DNA of 64,000 nt from assembly GCA_910577755.1 (NCBI GenBank), contig CAJTNL010000003.1:1-64000 (forward strand). Direction: 5' to 3'. Below the pieces are notes generated by a model. That model had not been told where the DNA came from. It made no database searches and worked only from the letters and a program-made list of their open reading frames with translations. The stretch's first letter is position 1, and each line of letters opens with the position of its first letter. A program made the position numbers and the translations under genes. The DNA comes from an uncultured Eubacteriales bacterium (GTDB lineage: Bacteria > Bacillota > Clostridia > Oscillospirales > Acutalibacteraceae). This document shows, piece by piece, positions 28,392 through 35,999 of this stretch.

Positions 28392-29209
28392 ATTCTTCCC
28401 TCTTTTTGATAAAAAAAATATATGGTATCTTGATGTATAAAGATATATATTGTAACAAAATTTATATTAGATTATGATAAAATACAGATTAAATATGTCT
28501 ATAAAATTAGTATTATAATTGAAATAAAATGGATGTTATAGAGAAATAGCGACCAATAAAAATATTTATTTCACTCTCTCTACAAATCTTTATAGACCAA
28601 ATACAAATTTCATCCATAAAATACGGCATTTTAATATAACAAATGAAATTAAAAGATGCGCCAATGCTTAACTCACTCTAAAGTGTAGTTTTGATTGATT
28701 TTAAATATTCGCACTATATGAAACGGTGCAGGTGGTTTGGAAGGATTTCTTAAAATCTTCCAAACCACCTGCACCGTTTCAAAAACATAAGAGGAACTCT
28801 GTTTATTTATATAATAATTATTTTCATATATTTTTCTATTAGCACAAAAAACTGAACCTGCCATATAACCGGCAATAACGTAAACAAAAAATACATGACA
28901 AGGACAAAGGAAAATTGCGTATAGTTTACTTACTGTATAAACATATACACTGCACGCAAGAAATATAAATAACAATTCATACTATATGATGCGATAACTA
29001 ATTCCAAAAGTATAATAGTTATCCACCTTTGTAAATCAATGCTGTTTAAGTAATGTTTTATACAATCCACATATTTTCCGATGAAAAACAGCTCATCCAC
29101 AACTCATTCAAATACTATATCACAAAAAATTAAATGTAACCAACCATACAATATTTACGAACCTTATTTAGTTTATCTTTACATAATTCATTTTTATTAA
29201 ACTAACTAA
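28392..29209. other. Long AT-rich gap with a perfect 25-bp inverted repeat
   Basis: About 800 bases separate the SGNH/lectin-like gene from coaX. The 5' part must carry the promoter of the SGNH gene. The only strong structure is the inverted repeat at 28719-28781, listed separately. A 100-codon minus-strand frame at 28673-28975 runs through that repeat and is cysteine-, tyrosine- and phenylalanine-rich in a way expected of AT-rich noncoding DNA, so I do not call it a gene. Confidence 0.5.
28719..28781. repeat. Perfect 25-bp inverted repeat
   Basis: Left arm 28719-28743 (starts tgaaacggtgcagg, ends tttggaag) is matched exactly by the reverse complement at 28757-28781, with a 13-base AT-rich loop. 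Arms are GC-richer than the surroundings. Neither side has a T-tract, so it is not a standard terminator. It could be a small mobile-element remnant, a recombination or protein-binding site, or an mRNA 3' stabiliser. Confidence 0.85.
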
Positions 29210-30001
29210 TTAATAAGATGACCCTATATTCCGTTCATACAGAAAAGCCAAACCCTTGGATAGCAGGTCAGGTTCATAGATATGGGAATGGCTACAAAGC
29301 GGCTCTACATAACCAGCCATGCCTCCCGTTATAACCAATGTAACTGGTTTGCCCAATTGAGCTTCAATACGAGCAGTAATGCCATCAACCATTGCAGCAG
29401 CTCCCATTACAGCGCCTGAAAGCATACATTCCGTGGTAGTTCGTCCGATCACATGGTTGGGTGTGCTCAATGAAATATAGGGCAGTTGAGCCGTACGCTC
29501 ACTTAAGGCACGCAGTCCTGTATTTAGTCCAGGCGCAATACCTCCACCCAAAAACACACGCCCCTGATCTACCACATTAAAGGTAGTAGCAGTACCCATA
29601 TCTACTGTAATCACAGGTAAAGGAAACCGTTGGCCCGCCCAAGCGGCACCTACCAAGCGATCTAGCCCCACTTGATTGGGTTCTGGCACATTTACAATCA
29701 GACCCGTATCGCTTTCAATTGTAATTAGCACAGGAGATTTTCCCGTTAATATACAAGCACAATCTTGCATCGTTCTTGTTAAACATGGAACTACACTAGA
29801 GATCACTGCACCGTCAAAACTACTAGACGAAACACCTTCACGCTCCATGAAATCTTTCATTTCATCCAAATAATCTTTCTGATTGCGGCTATGAATCGTA
29901 TCCATTTTAGCAGATAAATTTACTGTATAATCACCCTCCGAACCTTTTTCCAGTCCCCCTATACTGATAGTCGTATTTCCAATATCAATTGTTAAAATCA
30001 T
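29210..30001 (-). CDS. coaX: Type III pantothenate kinase
   Basis: ASKHA-fold kinase that phosphorylates pantothenate, the first committed step of CoA synthesis. Motifs: DIGNTTISIG at the N-terminus (phosphate loop), GLDRLVGAAWAG, TVDMGTATTFNVVD with the catalytic aspartate, and GGGIAPGL. Length 263 is normal. Its ATG overlaps the coaBC stop as ATGA, so the two are translationally coupled. Type III kinases are not feedback-inhibited by CoA as type I enzymes are. Confidence 0.96.
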   Translation of the reverse strand: MILTIDIGNTTISIGGLEKGSEGDYTVNLSAKMDTIHSRNQKDYLDEMKDFMEREGVSSSSFDGAVISSVVPCLTRTMQDCACILTGKSPVLITIESDTGLIVNVPEPNQVGLDRLVGAAWAGQRFPLPVITVDMGTATTFNVVDQGRVFLGGGIAPGLNTGLRALSERTAQLPYISLSTPNHVIGRTTTECMLSGAVMGAAAMVDGITARIEAQLGKPVTLVITGGMAGYVEPLCSHSHIYEPDLLSKGLAFLYERNIGSSY

Positions 30002-31224
30002 ATTTTATTCTCATTATCCTTTTTAATTTGAAACCGCTGCTCAATCATATCTAGCAACTTTCCGGCAACCTCATCCTTACGCATTAATGGCAATTCAACA
30101 GCTCCATCTCGGGTGATAATGGTCACCACATTTGTGTCTACACCGAATCCAGCCCCCTCTACCTTCAGATTATTGGCCACAATCATGTCAAGCTTTTTTC
30201 TGTCAAGCTTAGCGGCAGAGTTTGCCATCATATCCTGTGTCTCCATGGAAAAACCGCATACAAATTGTCCCTGCCGGCGATTACGGGCTACCCAACCCAG
30301 TATATCATCGGTACGTTCCAACGTAATCTGTTGGTCGCCTTCCATTTTCTTGATTTTATGGTCTGATATAGAAATAGGGCGATAATCTGCTACTGCAGCT
30401 GCTTTAATCAGAATATCAGTAGCCGGCAACACCTTCTGCACAGCTTGCATCATGTGCTGAGCCGTGATAACTTGCTGTATCTGTACAAAAGGTACTGGAT
30501 CTAACGCCACCGGACCTGAAATTAAAATAACCTCAGCTCCACGCAGCATAGCTTCACGAGCAATCGCATATCCCATACGTCCTGAACTATGATTTGTTAA
30601 ATATCGCACCGGGTCCAGGGATTCCCGTGTAGGACCTGCTGTTATAGTCACACGAGTACCAGCCAACGTCTTTTCACGCGCAAGTTCCCGCATAATGTAA
30701 TCAATCAACACCTTAGGTTCAGGCAACTTGCCGCTGCCAATATCCTTGCAGGCCAATAGCCCGCTAGCCGGTGCAATAATACAAGCTCCATATTTTTCAA
30801 GTATTTTTAAATTATCCTGAGTAACAGGACTCTCCAGCATAGCTGTATTCATTGCCGGAGCTATTAACTTTTTACATCGACTCGCTAGCAACACAGTAGT
30901 GAGCATATCATCGGCAATACCGTGAGCTAATTTAGCAATAACGTTAGCTGTGGCAGGCGCAACCAGAATTAAATCAGCTGTTTTTGCCAACGAAATATGA
31001 GTTATATCATGGGGAAATTCTCGTGTGAAAGTATCCACTATACATGGATGATTGGTAATCGCTTCAAACGTAAGAGGCGTAATAAACTGAGTGGCATTCT
31101 CCGTCATGATAACAGATACCTTAGCCCCCGCTTTATGCAATGCACTCGCTACATTTGCCATTTTGTAGGCAGCAACACCGCCACAAACTCCTAATAAGAT
31201 ATGCTTTCCTTGTAAATTTTGCAT
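29998..31224 (-). CDS. coaBC: Bifunctional phosphopantothenoylcysteine decarboxylase/synthetase
   Basis: Joins cysteine to 4'-phosphopantothenate using CTP, then decarboxylates the product to 4'-phosphopantetheine. The N-terminal flavoprotein CoaC domain (1-180) has GVCGGVAAYK, the conserved H in FPHDITHISLAK, and the PXMNXXMW-like motif as APAMNTAMLE. The C-terminal CoaB domain (190-400) has TAGPTRESLDPVRYLTNHSSG and DILIKAAAVADYRP. Length 408 is standard. It lies between panD and coaX in an operon that covers pantothenate synthesis through phosphopantetheine. Confidence 0.96.
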   Translation of the reverse strand: MQNLQGKHILLGVCGGVAAYKMANVASALHKAGAKVSVIMTENATQFITPLTFEAITNHPCIVDTFTREFPHDITHISLAKTADLILVAPATANVIAKLAHGIADDMLTTVLLASRCKKLIAPAMNTAMLESPVTQDNLKILEKYGACIIAPASGLLACKDIGSGKLPEPKVLIDYIMRELAREKTLAGTRVTITAGPTRESLDPVRYLTNHSSGRMGYAIAREAMLRGAEVILISGPVALDPVPFVQIQQVITAQHMMQAVQKVLPATDILIKAAAVADYRPISISDHKIKKMEGDQQITLERTDDILGWVARNRRQGQFVCGFSMETQDMMANSAAKLDRKKLDMIVANNLKVEGAGFGVDTNVVTIITRDGAVELPLMRKDEVAGKLLDMIEQRFQIKKDNENKI

Positions 31225-31305
31225 AATTAGACGCCTCCATACCCCAGCACTTGGATGATTTTCATCGACCGATTTTATGTAGATACCGCCTATGTAAAAG
31301 TTTAA

Positions 31306-31698
31306 CTATTCCATATCACGCAGCAATCCATGTTTTTCATAAGTAGTTACACGATAAGGTTTATTAGCACTATCCACAAAAATTACATTTGGATGATGAC
31401 TCTTAGTCTCCTCAGGAGTCATCTGAGCATAAGCCATAATAATGATTTTATCACCCACACTGACGCAGCGGGCTGCCGCACCATTGAGGCAGATCATACC
31501 CGAACCACGCTCTCCTGCAATTGTATAAGTTTCGAAACGGTTGCCATTATTAATATCTACAATTTGCACTTTTTCATATTCCAAGATGCCGGAGGCATCC
31601 AACAAATTCTGATCAACTGTAATAGAACCAACATAATCCAACTCCGCCTGTGTCACAGTGGCACGATGGATTTTCCCTTTCAGTATTTCAAGTGTCAT
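31306..31698 (-). CDS. panD: Aspartate 1-decarboxylase
   Basis: Pyruvoyl enzyme that makes beta-alanine from aspartate. The proenzyme cuts itself between G24 and S25 in DYVGSITVD, so Ser25 becomes the pyruvoyl group; conserved K9, R54-type residue and Y58-type residue regions (GKIHRATVT, GNRFETYTIAGERGSG) are present. Length 130 is typical. It lies 6 bases after panC and 81 bases before coaBC on the same strand. Confidence 0.97.
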   Translation of the reverse strand: MTLEILKGKIHRATVTQAELDYVGSITVDQNLLDASGILEYEKVQIVDINNGNRFETYTIAGERGSGMICLNGAAARCVSVGDKIIIMAYAQMTPEETKSHHPNVIFVDSANKPYRVTTYEKHGLLRDME

Positions 31699-31704
31699 AT
31701 ATGC

Positions 31705-32553
31705 TTAGCCCTCCACAATAAAGTTATCAATCAATCTTGTTTTACCAATATAAACTGCCATTGCCACTAACACATTGTCCGTAATTTTTTTAACCGGCAT
31801 CATGGTAATGCCATCGACAACAGCCACATAGTCAATACGGGCCAAAGGTTCGGTGCAAATATTGGTAACGATCGCATCTATAATTTTATTGGCGTTGGTT
31901 TCACCTTCTGCCACAAGCTTCTGCCCCAAAAAGATTGATTTGGATAAGATCAGAGCCGCCTGGCGCTCCTCGGTATTCAAATAAGTATTGCGGGAGGATT
32001 TTGCCAGACCATCCTCCTCGCGGACAATAGGACAGCCTACAATTTCAATATTATAAGACATATCTCGCACCATACGGCGAATAATAGCAAGCTGCTGAGC
32101 ATCTTTCTGACCAAAAAAAGCTTTGTCCGGTGTGACAATGTTAAACAACTTGGAAACAACTGTACAAACACCACGAAAATGAGTTGGACGCGTTTTACCA
32201 CATAATTGCTTTGGCATCTCAGAGAGTATCTCCACATAGGTAGCAGCATCTGGTTCATACATTTCAGACACCAACGGATAAAATACCATGCTACATCCAT
32301 GAGCTCTTAACAGTGCACAGTCGCGATCAAAATCACGTGGATAAGAGTCCAAATCCTCATTGGGAGCAAATTGAGTAGGGTTTACAAAAGTAGATACCAC
32401 TACCCGCTGACACATGGAGATTGCTTGATCAATCAGCTTGGCGTGACCCTCGTGAAGATAGCCCATAGTAGGTACAAGACCCACTGTCAACCCTGCTTGT
32501 TTCCATTCCCGCACCTGGGCACGAACCTCTGCAATCGTAGTTGCAATAATCAC
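31705..32553 (-). CDS. panC: Pantothenate synthetase
   Basis: Condenses pantoate and beta-alanine with ATP. Class I nucleotidyl-transferase fold with the HIGH-like motif HEGH in LVPTMGYLHEGHAKLI, the block VSTFVNPTQFAPNEDLDSYPRD, the motif TVVSKLFNIVTPDKAFFGQKDAQQL and the KMSKS-like AKSSRNTYL. Length 282 is normal. It follows panB by 55 bases and precedes panD by 6 bases, forming the classical panBCD order. Confidence 0.97.
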   Translation of the reverse strand: MIIATTIAEVRAQVREWKQAGLTVGLVPTMGYLHEGHAKLIDQAISMCQRVVVSTFVNPTQFAPNEDLDSYPRDFDRDCALLRAHGCSMVFYPLVSEMYEPDAATYVEILSEMPKQLCGKTRPTHFRGVCTVVSKLFNIVTPDKAFFGQKDAQQLAIIRRMVRDMSYNIEIVGCPIVREEDGLAKSSRNTYLNTEERQAALILSKSIFLGQKLVAEGETNANKIIDAIVTNICTEPLARIDYVAVVDGITMMPVKKITDNVLVAMAVYIGKTRLIDNFIVEG

Positions 32554-32608
32554 CCTTCATTCCCTCACAATCATAAATTTCACTATATAGTGTACAGTCA
32601 TTCCGGTA

Positions 32609-33457
32609 TTAGTACTCTCTGTCCAATTGCGCTAAAAACTCGTCTGAGCAGTCGCTTTTCACATAAGACTCCTCAACGGCCGGAAAAGTACCGGCTTTGA
32701 CCTCTCTGTCATATGAGCTGAACGCATCTTTCATAATCTGACCGATATTTGCAAAGCGTCTAACGAATTTCGGTACAGAATCACCGGAGGCCCCCAACAT
32801 ATCTTGATAAACCAGAACCTGTGCATCACAACAACTGCCCGCACCTATGCCAATCGTAATAATATCAAGCTTTTTTGTAATTAGTGCGGCAAGTTTTTGT
32901 GGAACGCACTCCAGCGTCACCGCAAAAGCACCAGCCTCTTGCACAGCCAAAGCATCTTCTAATACCCTGCGGGCACTGTCTTCACCCTTCCCTTGCACCT
33001 TAAAACCACCGAAAGCATTGCATGATTGAGGAGTCATACCAATATGAGAAACGACTGGTATACCTGCGCTGGTGATAGCCTGAATCTGGGCATAGACTTC
33101 TTTGCCTCCCTCCAGCTTCACACCATTAACATAGGCTTCTTTCATCATTCTGCCAGCATTTTCAAGAGCCTGATCCACAGAAATTTGGTAACTCATAAAA
33201 GGCATATCCAGTACAACAAAGGCGTTTTCACATGCCCGAGCCACACTGCGGCCATACATAATCATCTCCTCCATTGTAACAGGAAGAGTATCCTGGTAAC
33301 CCTGCATCGTCATGCCCAAACTATCACCCACTAGAATCATATTAATCCCGGCAGCGTCCATTAAGCGAGCGGTAGAATAGTCATAACAAGTCAATTGTGA
33401 AATCTTTTCTCCTCTTGCTTTCATCGCAGCCAAAGTCACAACAGTGTTCTTTTTCAT
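32609..33457 (-). CDS. panB: 3-methyl-2-oxobutanoate hydroxymethyltransferase
   Basis: First enzyme of pantothenate synthesis: makes ketopantoate from 2-oxoisovalerate and methylene-tetrahydrofolate. The TIM barrel shows the metal-site motif LVGDSLGM, the catalytic glutamate block TLECVP, the VSHIGMTPQ motif and GIGAGSCCDAQVLV. Length 282 is slightly longer than usual because of a short C-terminal tail. A GGAAGGA ribosome site precedes the ATG. Ketopantoate reductase (panE) is not in the window. Upstream lies a decayed gene and, at 33474-33491, a short inverted repeat (TTCAAG, 8-base spacer, CTTGAA) that could be an operator. Confidence 0.97.
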   Translation of the reverse strand: MKKNTVVTLAAMKARGEKISQLTCYDYSTARLMDAAGINMILVGDSLGMTMQGYQDTLPVTMEEMIMYGRSVARACENAFVVLDMPFMSYQISVDQALENAGRMMKEAYVNGVKLEGGKEVYAQIQAITSAGIPVVSHIGMTPQSCNAFGGFKVQGKGEDSARRVLEDALAVQEAGAFAVTLECVPQKLAALITKKLDIITIGIGAGSCCDAQVLVYQDMLGASGDSVPKFVRRFANIGQIMKDAFSSYDREVKAGTFPAVEESYVKSDCSDEFLAQLDREY

Positions 33458-33473
33458 TTACGTAATCCTTCCT

Positions 33474-33899
33474 TCAAGATATATTCCTTGAACCGGTCGT
33501 TGGTTTCGAGTTCTTTACAACAAAAAAAGCACCCGCCAATTCCCTGTAAGTCTTGTACTGACTGCTGATTGGGAAAAGCGGATGGATCAAATTATATAGA
33601 CGCCAATTCAACCTACGTCGCAGAATCTCTCTGACCGCTATGGCGTTGTTACCATATTTAAACGTGTTTCACTGAAACCTTAAAATTACCTCGTCTCTCG
33701 TAATACCAGAGCATCATTTTGTCAGGAACAATAACACGAATCAGTTCATCTCTCAAATAAATACCTAAACGCATCATACTGTTTATGTTTTGGTACATAA
33801 TTCTGTGCTGATTCTCGCTGCCAACTGGTCTAATCGGTCATCGGAATCCTGTGCACAATGAATTTGTGAAAAGAGAAGTCTCACAGTGTTTTCCTGTTC
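33474..33899 (-). pseudogene. Probable decayed gene upstream of panB
   Basis: No intact frame covers this stretch, but three minus-strand frames in series look coding. From upstream: 33899-33783 (contains DRLDQLAARISTELC), 33837-33658 (contains MMRLGIYLRDELIRVIVPDK) and 33668-33474 (contains VREILRRRLNWRLYNLIHPL and ISSQYKTYRELAGAFFVVK). They overlap at their ends, as expected of one gene with two frame shifts and a lost N-terminus. I do not recognise the protein. Alternatively this is an untranslated leader of panB and the frames are chance; amino-acid make-up argues against that, mainly for the last segment. Confidence 0.4.
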
Positions 33900-34128
33900 T
33901 TTTCAGAACCAAGAGATTCAGAGAGTATGCCGGTACAGTTTCCAAAAGAATACCATCCGCTTACAGTCACACTGTATAAAACAAAAATACAGATATTAAT
34001 GATATTATTATACTAGTCTGTTGCAAAAATGTAAAGTATAATTTGAGAAAAATGGTTCATAAAATTATTCAGCCGTGTAGATCTCTCAGTCACGCCAAAC
34101 ACCTGACAAAAAAGCTTGTTTTAAAATT
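33900..34128. other. Gap between the decayed gene and the amidase
   Basis: AT-rich, with no open frame. The minus strand carries a TAGTATAATAATAT stretch near 34000-34015 that could be an old promoter for the decayed gene. I see no terminator with a clear T-tract for the amidase gene that ends at 34129. Confidence 0.35.
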
Positions 34129-34689
34129 CTAAATTAGTTGAAAATAGGTTAACAATCCGTTATAAATGCCTCGGGCAAAACTACGCGGATCAGTAGATAA
34201 AAGCTCTGCGTCTATGGGATTGGTCAGATATCCCATTTCCACAAGCAAAGCCGGCATATTAGTTCGCCTAAGCACATAGAGACTGGGATTGATACGCATC
34301 CCGCGATTGGGAAGTCCTGTATAATTATGCAGTCCCACCAGTATATCCTCACCGAGCGGATAAGCAGGACTAGATTCGCTATATACGTACACTTCACTAC
34401 CACTGGCGGAGGTGTTAGCGCTAGCGTTACAGTGTAAACTAATAAAATAGTCTGCGCCCCAACTATTGGCAGCATTTACCCTGGCGGCAAGACTGGTTGC
34501 ATTAGAAGTACCTAACTGTTCTGTCGGACTGTTACGTGACAAACGCACATCAAAAAAAGGGTTACTCCGCAAAAGCTCAGCCAACTCTATCCCTACCGCA
34601 TAAGTTACATCCTGCTCTCGCACACCATTAGCTTCTGCACCGGCATTAGGGTTTTGAGGATTATGTCCCTGATCAATAAAAATTTTCAT
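34129..34689 (-). CDS. N-acetylmuramoyl-L-alanine amidase (Amidase_3)
   Basis: Zinc amidase that cuts between muramic acid and L-alanine in peptidoglycan. The Amidase_3 fold begins at once: MKIFIDQGHNPQ with zinc ligand H9, glutamate ligand in GVREQDVTY, second histidine in YFISLHCNA, and the catalytic glutamate in PALLVEMGYLTN. At 186 residues it is the catalytic domain alone, with no signal peptide and no wall-binding repeats. That is like the sporulation or mother-cell-lysis amidases such as CwlC/CwlD, but it could also be exported by a holin or released by lysis. It is monocistronic. Confidence 0.9.
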   Translation of the reverse strand: MKIFIDQGHNPQNPNAGAEANGVREQDVTYAVGIELAELLRSNPFFDVRLSRNSPTEQLGTSNATSLAARVNAANSWGADYFISLHCNASANTSASGSEVYVYSESSPAYPLGEDILVGLHNYTGLPNRGMRINPSLYVLRRTNMPALLVEMGYLTNPIDAELLSTDPRSFARGIYNGLLTYFQLI

Positions 34690-34999
34690 AAATGAAATCC
34701 TGCCTTTCTGGATTCGTCCGGCCTGGTACAGCCGTCTGCCATATAATATCTTTTCACTATATGCGCCGGCAAAAGATTCTGTTCAAACTATTTGTAAGAT
34801 TTTCCTACTCACTTCAAAAAATAAAAACAATTCTTGTTAAGTGTATATGAAAGCAGAGAAGAATATATAAGTTAAATAAGAAAAGCTTTAACTGCTTTGC
34901 TTGCTTTCTATAGTTCCACCATCACTTAATTTTATATCTAAATTTGAAACTTCAATAAAATTTATGTACAATGTAATAAAAGCAATGAGGAGAGCAGCA
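34690..34999. promoter_or_regulatory. Divergent gap with the LysR-gene promoter
   Basis: About 310 bases between the amidase and the LysR gene. On the plus strand TTGAAA (34944-34949), a 17-base spacer and TACAAT (34967-34972) form a good sigma-A promoter, leaving about a 20-base leader before the ATG at 35000. Nothing else is evident. Confidence 0.65.
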
Positions 35000-35923
35000 A
35001 TGACAGTTCAGCAATTAAAATATATTATTAAAATAGTAGAATGCAACTCTATTACAGAGGCTGCAAAACAACTTTTTATTTCACAACCCAGTCTTTCCGC
35101 CGCCTTAAAAGAAGTCGAAACAGAATTTGGTATTGAAATTTTTCACCGCACTTCCAAAGGAATAGCGCTATCTGCCGACGGCCGAGAATTTCTCTCCTAT
35201 GCCAGACAAATTATTGAACAAACACAACTGCTGGAACAACGCTACAAAAATAAAAAACCCTCAAAACAACTGTGTTCTGTATCAACACAGCACTATTCTT
35301 TTGCCGTAACGGCTTTTGTAAACCTAATTGCTTCACTAGACGTAGATGAGTATGAATTTACACTACGTGAAACAAGAACATATGAAATTATAGATGATGT
35401 TGCAAACTTTCGAAGTGAAGTAGGAATTCTCTATATCAGCGAATTTAACGAGAAAGTTTTAAAAAAACTGCTAAAAGAAAATCACTTAACCTTTACCCCG
35501 TTATTTGAGGCTGACCCCCATATCTTTATCAGCGCAGCCCATCCTCTTGCTAGCAGAAAGACAGTCTCTCTTGAAGACTTAGACAACTATCCCTTTCTTG
35601 CTTTTGAACAGGGGACCTATAACTCCTTTTACTTTTCAGAAGAAATTTTAAGCACCGCATTACATAAGAAAACCATTTATGTTAGTGATAGAGCCACACT
35701 GTTTAATTTGTTAATTGGCCTAAACGGATATACTATTTGCACCGGAGTGCTAAATAGTGACCTAAACGGCGATAATATTATTTCTGTGAGGCTACAAACG
35801 CTTGAAAAAATGAAAATTGGATTAATATTTAATAAAAAAACACCTTTAAGCAAAATGGCGCTTCACTACATTAAAGAACTAAAAAAACTAATCACTTACG
35901 ACGGATATACCATACTGCAATAA
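35000..35923 (+). CDS. LysR-family transcriptional regulator
   Basis: Typical 307-residue LysR regulator: N-terminal winged HTH (about 1-60; SITEAAKQLFISQPSLSAALKEVE, then FHRTSKGIALSADGREFL) and an effector-binding domain (about 90-300). The frame runs further upstream to 34901, but the ATG at 35000 has GAGGAG before it and fits the promoter at 34944-34972. It converges on metE, so a MetR- or CysB-like role in sulfur or methionine control is possible but not shown; LysR genes usually diverge from their targets, and here the divergent gene is a cell-wall amidase. Confidence 0.9.
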   Translation: MTVQQLKYIIKIVECNSITEAAKQLFISQPSLSAALKEVETEFGIEIFHRTSKGIALSADGREFLSYARQIIEQTQLLEQRYKNKKPSKQLCSVSTQHYSFAVTAFVNLIASLDVDEYEFTLRETRTYEIIDDVANFRSEVGILYISEFNEKVLKKLLKENHLTFTPLFEADPHIFISAAHPLASRKTVSLEDLDNYPFLAFEQGTYNSFYFSEEILSTALHKKTIYVSDRATLFNLLIGLNGYTICTGVLNSDLNGDNIISVRLQTLEKMKIGLIFNKKTPLSKMALHYIKELKKLITYDGYTILQ

Positions 35924-35925
35924 AA

Positions 35926-35955
35926 AAAAGGTCTTATCATTTGATAAGACCTTTT
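35926..35955. terminator. Bidirectional terminator between the LysR gene and metE
   Basis: Perfect 14-bp stem (aaaaggtcttatca at 35926-35939; tgataagacctttt at 35942-35955) with a T-run on the far side in both directions. It lies between two converging genes. Confidence 0.9.
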
Positions 35956-35999
35956 CTATATAAGATACAACCAAAATAAGATTGTTTATCATAATAAAA

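Noticed and set aside
28673..28975. 100-codon minus-strand open frame
   Set aside because: It runs through the 25-bp inverted repeat, has no ribosome site and has the composition of translated AT-rich DNA.
33576..33962. 10-base complementary segments (AAGCGGATGG and CCATCCGCTT) enclosing about 370 bases, as a large structured RNA
   Set aside because: A match of this length is not rare by chance in such a window, and the stretch between looks like decayed coding sequence; kept only as the alternative reading of the panB upstream region.
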